Below are positions 35,914-43,765 of a DNA stretch of 64,000 bases, one piece after another. The translations under genes and the position numbers were made by a program. The first letter of the stretch is position 1. Every line of letters starts with the position of its first letter. The notes under the pieces were generated by a model. That model had not been told where the DNA came from and made no database searches. It saw only the letters and a list, made by a program, of their open reading frames with translations. The stretch covers positions 1 to 64,000 of the forward strand of contig MENK01000027.1 in assembly GCA_001768235.1 (NCBI GenBank), written 5' to 3'. This stretch comes from Bacteroidetes bacterium GWB2_32_14 (GTDB lineage: Bacteria; Bacteroidota; Bacteroidia; Bacteroidales; UBA12077).

Positions 35914-37386
35914 ATGAAAAAACAACTTTTGCTTATCATCTTACTGAAAATTTGTTTGGTTTCAGTTTCACAGGAAGAATATGAAAAATACGTTCCTGAA
36001 TCAAACCCACTGGTTTTGAAAAAAATAGAACAATGGCAGTCGCTCAAATTTGGATTACTCATGCATTGGGGATCATACAGCCAGTGGGGTATTGTTGAGT
36101 CGTGGTCGTTGTGCCCCGAAGAATATAGCTGGTGTGAGCGAACACAAGGTTCCAATCCGGAAAATTATTTTACCTATAAAAATGAATACGAGGAATTGAA
36201 AAAAACATTCAATCCAATACAATTTAATCCCGAAAAATGGGCACAGGCTGCAAAAAATGCAGGAATGAAATACGTGGTATTTACAACCAAACATCACGAT
36301 GGTTTTTGTATGTTCGACTCAAAATTTACCGATTATAAAATAACAGATACCGGATGCCCATTTTCTATAAATCCACGCAAGAACATAACAAAGGAGATTT
36401 TTGATGCTTTCAGGGCACAAGGGCTTTGGGCGGGAGCTTATTTTTCAAAACCCGACTGGCATTCACCATATTACTGGGATCCAAAATACCCGCCAAGAGA
36501 CAGGAATGTAAATTATGAGCCGGAATCTAATCCTGAAAAATGGAATCAATTTATTGATTTTACACACAACCAAATACTGGAATTGTTAACGGGTTATGGC
36601 AAAATAGATATCTTATGGCTCGATGGCGGCTGGGTTTGTAAAGAATCAAAAGAAGATATTATAAACTGGTATAACAAAAAATCCAATGAAAAAGAAAATG
36701 GATATGTCCCCAACAGGATTATTAACCAGGATATAAAAATGGACGAGCTTGTAATTAAGGCCAGGGAAAAACAACCCGGGCTGATAGTTGTTGATCGTGC
36801 TGTATATGGGAAGAACCAGAACTATCTTACTCCTGAAAACAGGGTTCCTGAAAAAGCTCTTCCATATCCATGGGAATCTTGTATTATTTCCGGGGGTGGC
36901 TGGTCTCATACCCGTGACGCAAAGTACATGAGTGGTAAAGAAGGAGTTCAAATGCTTGTAGATATTGTTGCAAAAGGAGGAAATCTATTGTTGAACATTG
37001 CCCCTACTCCTGAAGGCGAATGGCAACAAGGTGCATACGATCTGCTAAAAGAGTTTGGCGATTGGATAAAAGTAAATGGTGAAGGGATTTATAACAGTAA
37101 GGTACTCGAACCATTTAAAGAAAATAATATTTGCATGACCCAACAAGATAATGGAAATGCTTATTTCTTTTACTTATGCAACGAAAACGAAACAATGATA
37201 CCGGGAGAAATCATTATAAAATCGCACCAACCTTCACCTGATGCTACAGTTACCCTTTTAGGTATAAACAAACCTTTAAAGTGGGAATTGCTTGCCGATG
37301 GATTTAAAGTAATTATTCCTGATGAAATAAGAAAAGATCCACCCTGTAAATACGCCTGGACAATTAAAGTTTCATCAATAAAATAA
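35914..37386 (+). CDS. GH29 alpha-L-fucosidase
   Basis: The 490-residue protein has a signal peptide and the GH29 features KFGLLMHWGSYSQWG and TTKHHDGFCMFDSKFTDYKI. The nucleophile Asp is in ILWLDGGWV, and FSKPDWHSPYYW lies between. A beta-sandwich-like C-terminal segment follows (about residues 385-490). Enzymes of this family release fucose from glycans. It is downstream of the GH3 gene (24 bases) in one likely transcript. No SusC/SusD pair or regulator is close by. Confidence 0.92.
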   Translation: MKKQLLLIILLKICLVSVSQEEYEKYVPESNPLVLKKIEQWQSLKFGLLMHWGSYSQWGIVESWSLCPEEYSWCERTQGSNPENYFTYKNEYEELKKTFNPIQFNPEKWAQAAKNAGMKYVVFTTKHHDGFCMFDSKFTDYKITDTGCPFSINPRKNITKEIFDAFRAQGLWAGAYFSKPDWHSPYYWDPKYPPRDRNVNYEPESNPEKWNQFIDFTHNQILELLTGYGKIDILWLDGGWVCKESKEDIINWYNKKSNEKENGYVPNRIINQDIKMDELVIKAREKQPGLIVVDRAVYGKNQNYLTPENRVPEKALPYPWESCIISGGGWSHTRDAKYMSGKEGVQMLVDIVAKGGNLLLNIAPTPEGEWQQGAYDLLKEFGDWIKVNGEGIYNSKVLEPFKENNICMTQQDNGNAYFFYLCNENETMIPGEIIIKSHQPSPDATVTLLGINKPLKWELLADGFKVIIPDEIRKDPPCKYAWTIKVSSIK

Positions 37387-37400
37387 TATATTTAAAGCCA

Positions 37401-37448
37401 CACAAGGGAAATACCACTTAAAATTCACCAGGTGCTATTTCTCTTGTG
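37401..37448. terminator. Hairpin between convergent fucosidase and NTF2-like genes
   Basis: A 17-base imperfect inverted repeat (CACAAGGGAAATACCAC with GTGCTATTTCTCTTGTG, two mismatches) has a 14-base loop. It overlaps the end of the minus-strand gene. There is no clear T tract, so terminator activity is uncertain. Confidence 0.4.
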
Positions 37449-37920
37449 CAAACGAGAAGTGTTGTTGAACGGTTTGCCAACGGCCATCTCTTTTTTCCAA
37501 AACACCAGTCCATCTTGTATTTTCCCAGTTTGCAGGCTGTCCGTCCCACTCGTTTATATCATTGAGCATGCAATAAAACCAGGCAACTGTTCCGTCTTGC
37601 GACAACGAGATTTGCAAATCCCATATCTCGCATTTAACAGCTTTAAACCGGGGATCGAGCCAGAATTTCTCTGCTTTCTTAAACTCTGTTACTCCTTTTA
37701 CAACTCTATTGTTGGGATGAACTTCGAGAAAATTTTCATCGTTGGCTATAATGCCATAAAGTAAGCTTGTGTCTTTTTCAACCGCCCATGTAATTGAGCT
37801 CCTTATAGTTTTTTCAACAATTGCTTTTTCAGCATTAATGTCGATTGCAGGACTTTCCTTTTTTAATTGGCAGGAACATAAACCGAGAATAAGAAAAAGC
37901 ATGATAACGTTTGTTTTCAT
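37435..37920 (-). CDS. NTF2/SnoaL-like domain lipoprotein
   Basis: The 161-residue protein has a lipoprotein signal (FLILGLCSCQ). A single domain resembles the SnoaL/NTF2-like fold: INAEKAIVEKTIRSSITWAVEKDTSLLYGII, then DENFLEVHPN, VVKGVTEFKKA and a C-terminal RWTGVLEKRDGRWQTVQQHFSFA. The fold is used by both enzymes and binding proteins, so no function is assigned. It is convergent with the GH29 gene. Confidence 0.85.
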   Translation of the reverse strand: MKTNVIMLFLILGLCSCQLKKESPAIDINAEKAIVEKTIRSSITWAVEKDTSLLYGIIANDENFLEVHPNNRVVKGVTEFKKAEKFWLDPRFKAVKCEIWDLQISLSQDGTVAWFYCMLNDINEWDGQPANWENTRWTGVLEKRDGRWQTVQQHFSFAQEK

Positions 37921-38224
37921 AAAGTCTGATTTTTAAATTTAAATCTGTTTGATACAACTGATAGTATAAAACAAAAGTAAAATTAATAAAGGATTGGCAT
38001 ATCTGCCAGTTCTTTCAAAAATGTTTTGGGAAACTCCTGCCGAACACAGGAGTAGGTTATATAAAATAGTATAAACACATTGCGCGATCGCAAGCTTAAA
38101 ATGCAGACTTTATGCATTTTGTCAGATTAGTACACCTGTGGCTATTTATTTCCACGAACCTGCCTGTCTTACAAAAACCGGAATACCTGACGCAAACACT
38201 CTTATTAAAAATTAGCTATCCGGT
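37921..38224. other. Intergenic region without a recognisable gene
   Basis: About 300 bases between two minus-strand genes. The only structure seen is an 8-bp perfect inverted repeat AAAATGCA / TGCATTTT (38098-38105 and 38113-38120, seven-base loop) and a short GC-rich palindrome TTGCG-CGAT-CGCAA just before it. No T tract marks a terminator. Confidence 0.4.
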
Positions 38225-38836
38225 CTAGAAAAAAAGATTAATCCCTAATGCTAATGACAAAATATCGTCTCCCCAGTATTCCCAAGCAATAATATTATAA
38301 AACAGGTAATCGGCAAGAGTATTTACTTCAACAAAAGGCTCAACCCGGCTGAAAAATCTTTTTTTATCTAATTCAAATTTTGATTTCATTCCTAAATTAA
38401 GCACAGCATAAATACTATTTGTATAATAATAACCTTCAGGATATTTCCCGGGAACTCTTAAATAAGAATTGTACCCTGGTTCGAGGCTTACCGAGAAACC
38501 TAAAACAGGGCTAATATTATATTTTTGTTTTATCCTGAATTGATATAATCTAAATGTATTCTTTATTGTAAAAGTATGTATTGTTGTTTCACCCTCATGC
38601 GTCGGAACATATCCGTATAACATGTCTGTTTGTATAACTTCGTTCCACCAAGTATAACCAAATCCAACTGAAATAAAACCAATATTCCCGGCATGTTGAA
38701 TCTTTATGCAATCAGGGATGTACCATTTGTTTCTATTTTCCCCATCAATTATTTCACAATATTCTTGAGTAATACTACTCCCGGAAAAGGAAAAAAGAAA
38801 ACAAAAAATAAATAATATATGTTTTTGATTTCTCAC
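38225..38836 (-). CDS. Outer-membrane-like protein of unknown function
   Basis: The 203-residue protein starts with a hydrophobic signal sequence (KHILFIFCFLFSFSGSS). It has many alternating aromatic and glycine strands (IGFISVGFGYTWWNEV, ILSLALGINLFF) that suggest a small beta barrel. No known family is recognised. It lies four bases behind the metallophosphoesterase gene in the same operon, with which it may act. Confidence 0.7.
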   Translation of the reverse strand: MRNQKHILFIFCFLFSFSGSSITQEYCEIIDGENRNKWYIPDCIKIQHAGNIGFISVGFGYTWWNEVIQTDMLYGYVPTHEGETTIHTFTIKNTFRLYQFRIKQKYNISPVLGFSVSLEPGYNSYLRVPGKYPEGYYYTNSIYAVLNLGMKSKFELDKKRFFSRVEPFVEVNTLADYLFYNIIAWEYWGDDILSLALGINLFF

Positions 38837-38840
38837 TAAA

Positions 38841-39659
38841 TTAATATTTTATTTGCTCAATTATGATACTATCTTCTATAACCGTAATAATTACATACTC
38901 TTTATCCATTATGGATTCAACAGTTAAATACTGAACTCCATCATTATAATATTCTTCATGCTGAAATTTATGAATATGTCCATGAATTGAGATACCTACA
39001 TTATTTTCCCTCATTATTGTTATATATTTTTCTTCAATATCATCAGTAAATTGTTCACCATACGGGGGAATGTGGCAAATCACAAAAATCTTATTGTATT
39101 GTTCTGTGTATAACAATTTCTTTTCTAACCAATCGGTATCCGGGGTTTTATTGCTTTCCCAAAAAACATCATCAAACAAAATGAATAAATTATTATTATA
39201 TGAAAAACTTTTGTTGGTATTACCAAATATTTGTTTATATATCTTATGTCCATTTGATCTGTAATCATGATTACCAATTACAGTAAGATATGGCATATCT
39301 AATGATTTCATTTGTTTACAGAACAGCTCATACTCCTTTAAATATCCATGATCTGCTATATCTCCATTTGCAATAACAAAATCAATATCACCGCGATTGT
39401 TAATATTTGCCACAGCTTCATTTAACTCACGGTAATTATAATGTGAATCAGCAATTACTGCAAATTTGATTTCATCCTTTGCTGTATCTGCCAGAATTAG
39501 ATTATTTATATTTTCTTTATGAATATTTTTATATGAATCTTTTATATTTGCAGCATAGGGACTATATTCAAAATAATCTTCACAGCCTGCAACAAAAACT
39601 AAAATAAGAGATCCTAAACAAGTAATTATTAATCTAATGTTTAAACTGCTTCTTTTCAT
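38841..39659 (-). CDS. Metallophosphoesterase lipoprotein
   Basis: The 272-residue protein has a lipoprotein signal (LILVFVAGCEDY) and the full calcineurin-like metal set. The motifs are FAVIADSHYN, VIANGDIADHG, TVIGNHDYRSNG, FVICHIPPYG and SIHGHIHKFQ. The fold hydrolyses phosphate esters or nucleotides; the substrate is not evident. It is the first gene of a two-gene operon with the outer-membrane-like protein. Confidence 0.9.
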   Translation of the reverse strand: MKRSSLNIRLIITCLGSLILVFVAGCEDYFEYSPYAANIKDSYKNIHKENINNLILADTAKDEIKFAVIADSHYNYRELNEAVANINNRGDIDFVIANGDIADHGYLKEYELFCKQMKSLDMPYLTVIGNHDYRSNGHKIYKQIFGNTNKSFSYNNNLFILFDDVFWESNKTPDTDWLEKKLLYTEQYNKIFVICHIPPYGEQFTDDIEEKYITIMRENNVGISIHGHIHKFQHEEYYNDGVQYLTVESIMDKEYVIITVIEDSIIIEQIKY

Positions 39660-39977
39660 AATAACTTAGAATTCAAAAATTAACTTATTCCCAATTTTCC
39701 AATATTAGAATGGATTTTGTTCAGACTTTTTACAACAAGCAGATTAAAAATCCAGTAAGGAACATTGATGTTAGGGGTTAAATTTATAGTAGCTTTAAAA
39801 TTTTTTAATGCAGAAATTATAGCTGTTCAATATATACTTTAATCCTGTTTGTATTTTTCCTTAACTTCTAATTATTACGATCTAACCAATACCCATTTAA
39901 ACTTGAACCTATTTCCGATCTTTTAAATACTATCAGGAATAACAGAACTACTGATGTACTAAAAAAGAACTTAGTCA
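39660..39977. other. Intergenic region without a recognisable gene
   Basis: 318 AT-rich bases between the metallophosphoesterase gene and the end of the lipid-system block. An eight-base inverted repeat TGGATTTT / AAAATCCA (near 39712-39755) with a long loop is the only structure seen; it looks too weak for a terminator. No ORF or repeat of note. Confidence 0.4.
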
Positions 39978-41357
39978 TCAAAAACTATATTTCAGTTTAA
40001 ACATCATCATATTATACTCCCCTAAATTTGCAAATACGTTTTCTCCTTTCCCGTCAAATATAGCCGCTGACAATATTATTTCAGCATTATCTGTTGCCAT
40101 GTATGAGGCTTCTGGGATATAAATCAGGGCATAATTATTTCCAACATCATTCCAATCTGAAACAATAAAACCTCCTGCCAATGGTGCTATTTTTAATTTA
40201 TCGTCAAAAAAATTTCTCTCTAACTGGACAAAGAAATAGTCGTTTAAATTATCTGTACCTCTTTCATTTATAAAACCGTGTAAGTATTGTATATTAAGAT
40301 AAGTTCCATTAGCAAAATTGTAATCGGCACCCAAAACAAACTTTACATATGCTTCTTTATCTAATACTGTTGTATCCTGAGTTACAGGAACAGGCGACAT
40401 TGGATACATTGCAGACAAATCATTTGTCATAACAACTTTGCTTTCCGGCAAAAAAGCTGCCGCTTCTGCCCAAACGCCAATACCACCAATACTCCCAGCC
40501 AAATCAGCTCCAAAAATATGTGTACGATAAAACGAAAGTTGAGAATTTATATTTATTGCACCGAGTGTATCAGCAGGTGAAAATGTATTGTATGTTGCAA
40601 CAGGCATTCCATCTATGCCCCAAACATAGCTTAACGAGAAATCAAACCCGGCTGCAAAACCTTTAAATTTTAATCCTGTAGTTGTGCTTTCGCTTAAATT
40701 GTATTCAGGCATTTTTGTTTGGTCAGTAAACCCGTTTAAAGTCATTCCTTGTGGTAATTCCAGCGTAGGATTCAGGGCGTTGGCAAAAATTCCAACGGGC
40801 ATAGTTGCCGGTTGAAAAAAAGGAATATAAGCCCCTTGCAGAGAGAATTCGGAATTAAAATAGTAGTCAAAACTTATAGCATCAGAACCTCTGTGGCGGC
40901 CAAAATCCAGAACATCTTCTAAATCATAAGGATTTAGATTATCTGTCGGATTTAGTTTATCGCCAGTACCCCAGGTAATTCTTTGGCGGCCAACTTTTAT
41001 ATCCAGATTATCTGTTAAAAATCCCAATAGTTGAACGTAAGCTTCTCTAACTTCCAGGTTATAAGGATCAACTATACTTTTATTGTATAAATCGGCAGAT
41101 GAACTAATATTTGGAAGTCCCATGTTTCTTAACCATATTTCACTGTAAAATCTAGAATTCCCAGTTATTTTTTTATCAAGATTCAGGGTTAAACGATTTT
41201 CATTCCACGCCCAATCATTTTGTTCCTGAAGCAATAAGCGTTGGTCGGTAAATAATTCTCCTGATAATTTTAAATTAGTAATTTCTTGTGCTTTTGTAAT
41301 ATTTATGCTAATTAAAAGCATTGTCATCATTATAAAAATTAAATTTATTCGTTTCAT
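39978..41357 (-). CDS. DUF1302-like outer-membrane beta-barrel protein
   Basis: The 459-residue protein has a signal peptide (LLISINITKA) and the run VGRQRITWGTGDKLNPTDNLNPYDLED, which is the hallmark of the DUF1302-type outer-membrane proteins. The rest is beta-rich, ending in a typical outer-membrane C-terminus (MMMFKLKYSF). In other bacteria this family is often encoded beside an MMPL-type RND pump and a LolA-like protein, as here. It is the last gene of the operon, five bases behind the GT2 gene. It may form the outer-membrane part of a lipid transport route. Confidence 0.85.
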   Translation of the reverse strand: MKRINLIFIMMTMLLISINITKAQEITNLKLSGELFTDQRLLLQEQNDWAWNENRLTLNLDKKITGNSRFYSEIWLRNMGLPNISSSADLYNKSIVDPYNLEVREAYVQLLGFLTDNLDIKVGRQRITWGTGDKLNPTDNLNPYDLEDVLDFGRHRGSDAISFDYYFNSEFSLQGAYIPFFQPATMPVGIFANALNPTLELPQGMTLNGFTDQTKMPEYNLSESTTTGLKFKGFAAGFDFSLSYVWGIDGMPVATYNTFSPADTLGAININSQLSFYRTHIFGADLAGSIGGIGVWAEAAAFLPESKVVMTNDLSAMYPMSPVPVTQDTTVLDKEAYVKFVLGADYNFANGTYLNIQYLHGFINERGTDNLNDYFFVQLERNFFDDKLKIAPLAGGFIVSDWNDVGNNYALIYIPEASYMATDNAEIILSAAIFDGKGENVFANLGEYNMMMFKLKYSF

Positions 41358-41361
41358 GATT

Positions 41362-42045
41362 TTATAATATTTGAAATTGATTTTTTATTGTTTTTGTTAC
41401 TAAATCGTAATTTTTGAATACTGTCTGGGCTATTTGATGCCCTTCTTTCATAAACTCCATTATTGCCTGGGAAGAATTTGTTTTATCAAACTTCGTGGGA
41501 TGTATTAACCCGTTTAACATTACATACTTAATTTTTTTGCCTTCGGATTGATAATAAAGATTGATGAGTGTTTCTACACCAAACCTTGAATGTTTCATTT
41601 TATCAATGATTGGCAGGATATCTTTCTTTAAAAGAACTCTTTCACCAGTAAATGATTTAAACGGATTATACTTATAATTTATCAGGGTTTCTGTTGCCTG
41701 GCCTAATACCATATCTGCTTCATTTTCAATAACAGGAATTAATAGCTGCCAAAAATGTTCATCTTTTAAATTTGATAAGTCAGCATCTATAAACACGATT
41801 ATTTCACTGTTGGCATTCTCAATTCCGGTTGCCATCGCAAATCCTTTTCCTTTGTTTTCAGGTAAAGCAATGTATTTGAAGTTATAAAACCTGCTTATTT
41901 CATTTAATATTTCATCTGTTTTATCAGACGAACCATCGTTTACGATGATAACCTCATCAAAAAAATAATCTAAAATAGTTGTTACTACATTCTTGATTGT
42001 ATCCTGTTCGTTAAATGCACATATTATTGCTGTTGTTCTCATCAT
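41362..42045 (-). CDS. Family 2 glycosyltransferase
   Basis: The 227-residue GT-A type protein has the nucleotide-sugar motifs AIICAFNEQDTI, VIIVNDGSSDKTDE and the metal-binding IVFIDADLSN. No membrane segment is visible, so it resembles the soluble dolichol-phosphate-sugar and glucosyl-glycerate synthase types. Its start overlaps the patatin stop by four bases (ATGA-type overlap). Together with the acyltransferase and SDR genes it suggests a glycosylated lipid, but the sugar and acceptor are unknown. Confidence 0.88.
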   Translation of the reverse strand: MMRTTAIICAFNEQDTIKNVVTTILDYFFDEVIIVNDGSSDKTDEILNEISRFYNFKYIALPENKGKGFAMATGIENANSEIIVFIDADLSNLKDEHFWQLLIPVIENEADMVLGQATETLINYKYNPFKSFTGERVLLKKDILPIIDKMKHSRFGVETLINLYYQSEGKKIKYVMLNGLIHPTKFDKTNSSQAIMEFMKEGHQIAQTVFKNYDLVTKTIKNQFQIL

Positions 42046-42920
42046 GCGACAGTTTTAAATTTTTTAATTGCTTCAATTGTTGCTCTTCTTCCTTCTTCAA
42101 TTAATTTCTCTGATTTATAGAAATCATAAGTTCCAAAAGAATCTTTTGAAATATTTATTAAAATATCAGGTTGATATTTTTCTAATGTCATTAAGGATAT
42201 TTGGTTGAGCATTAAACCCGTTGTTTTATTTAATAAATTAAAATATCCGATTTTATCTGAGTCATTTTGGGGAATAAAATAATCGAGTTTATTTATGACA
42301 GAATTTATATACTTAGAATATTTTTTTTCTTCTTGATTATTATCCTCCGGTATTTGATTGGTAATATTTGGAATACGTGAGTTTACATCAACTACCACTA
42401 AAATATCGCCGTCGAACCTTTCCGCCCTGTTAATTGGAATAGGATTTATAACACCTCCATCTACTATATAGTAACCATCTTTAATTAAGGGTGTAAATAC
42501 CGTTGGTATTGATATGGATGCCCTTATAGCATAATATAAACTACCCCTGTTAAAAACAAGTTCTTTATCATTACTTATATCGGTAGCAACAGCAACAAAA
42601 GGGACAGGTAAATCTTCAATATTTCTATCAGGAATCATTTTTTTCATTTCTCTTAATATTTTATCTCCTTTTATAATGCCATTCCTGCTAAATGTAAAAT
42701 CAATGAGATTAAAAACATCCATTTTATCCAAAGAACACATCCATTCTTTATAAACATCAAGTTTCCCGGTTGCATATATTCCTCCAACTAAAGCGCCCAT
42801 GGATGTTCCCGCAATTGATTTAATCTCGAAACCTTGTTTTTCAAGTTCCTCAATAACTCCAATATGTGCAACACCTCGTGCGCCACCACTTGACAATACT
42901 AATGAAATTTGTTTTTTCAT
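42042..42920 (-). CDS. Patatin-like phospholipase
   Basis: Patatin enzymes are serine acyl hydrolases acting on lipids. The track starts at 42998, but the ATG at 42920 (MKKQISLVLSSGGARGVAHIG) gives the normal start with the oxyanion loop SGGARG close to the N-terminus. The catalytic Ser is near residue 40 (AGTSMG) and the Asp lies in VDGGVINPIPI. The length is then 292 residues. It overlaps the GT2 start by four bases, so the two are translationally coupled. The preferred lipid is unknown. Confidence 0.9.
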   Translation of the reverse strand: MKKQISLVLSSGGARGVAHIGVIEELEKQGFEIKSIAGTSMGALVGGIYATGKLDVYKEWMCSLDKMDVFNLIDFTFSRNGIIKGDKILREMKKMIPDRNIEDLPVPFVAVATDISNDKELVFNRGSLYYAIRASISIPTVFTPLIKDGYYIVDGGVINPIPINRAERFDGDILVVVDVNSRIPNITNQIPEDNNQEEKKYSKYINSVINKLDYFIPQNDSDKIGYFNLLNKTTGLMLNQISLMTLEKYQPDILINISKDSFGTYDFYKSEKLIEEGRRATIEAIKKFKTVA

Positions 42921-43008
42921 ATTCGTTAAGATTAAAGCTTGGGGAGAAATTGATTTTAGATTACCCGGAAAAACAAAATCGATCAGTATACTCCCCAAAG
43001 CTTACTTT

Positions 43009-43746
43009 TTACTGTTTTAATTTTCTAACAGTAAATTCTTCATCCGCTAACCCGGTATCGTATTTAACATCATTCATAATCATTTTGGTTTTATGATTCT
43101 TTTTTAAATCAGTCATTTCAATTTCTGAAGGGTTCCAGTAATTACCGATTTTATTAAAAGTATATTTTGCAACCTTAACTTTATTATTAGCCTTGTTATA
43201 ATACTCTAATAATTCAGGATAAAAATTTGTTTTATGAACCTTCATTATAATTTTTGAATAATCTGATTTTAGAGATAAGGGAATTAATTCTAAAACATAT
43301 ACGTTTCCTTCTGTATTCAGCAGTTTTGGAGTATATTTTTCCGAATATGGTTTTGATTCCATATCATCATAAGAAAAATCGGTACCGGCAAAATTTTGGT
43401 TTTTAGCGCTTGATGCAATCCTTCTTTCTTTTCCAAATGCAGGTAAATACAAATACATAACATCTTCGGGCAAAGATAAAACTGCTATGCCTGCCTGAGA
43501 CGATGGCGAGGTAAAACGAAACATTCGTTTATCTATTCCCTTTTGTTGTGTTGTTGCTTCCCGAATTTCTTCATTCCCCGATTTATCAATTAAAATCATT
43601 TTATTATTTCCAGACATATCTTTGGCTGAAAACAGGACATTGTCCACATTCTTTAAAATGGTGTTTGCATCTTGTGCATTTGCTGAAAGTAACCCTGCAA
43701 ATATGAATAATGCACTCATGATTGTTTGAATTTCTAATTTTCTCAT
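43009..43746 (-). CDS. LolA-like outer-membrane lipoprotein-sorting protein
   Basis: The 245-residue periplasmic protein has a signal peptide (SALFIFAGLLSANA) and the LolA-like fold. Key segments are DANTILKNVDNVLFSAKDMSG, MFRFTSPSSQAGIAVLSLPEDVMYLYLP and a mid-domain FAGTDFSYDDME. Members are often found next to MMPL pumps, where they are thought to carry a hydrophobic cargo across the periplasm rather than act on lipoproteins. It lies 19 bases behind the RND permease gene. Cargo and direction are inferred from context. Confidence 0.88.
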   Translation of the reverse strand: MRKLEIQTIMSALFIFAGLLSANAQDANTILKNVDNVLFSAKDMSGNNKMILIDKSGNEEIREATTQQKGIDKRMFRFTSPSSQAGIAVLSLPEDVMYLYLPAFGKERRIASSAKNQNFAGTDFSYDDMESKPYSEKYTPKLLNTEGNVYVLELIPLSLKSDYSKIIMKVHKTNFYPELLEYYNKANNKVKVAKYTFNKIGNYWNPSEIEMTDLKKNHKTKMIMNDVKYDTGLADEEFTVRKLKQ

Positions 43747-43765
43747 AGTTTTACTTTTTTAATAA

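Noticed and set aside
35823-36155. Minus-strand ORF spanning the GH3/GH29 junction
   Set aside because: Reads antisense through two well-supported genes; no motif.
37432-37764. Plus-strand ORF of 110 codons
   Set aside because: Antisense to the SnoaL-like lipoprotein gene, which has a signal peptide and domain.
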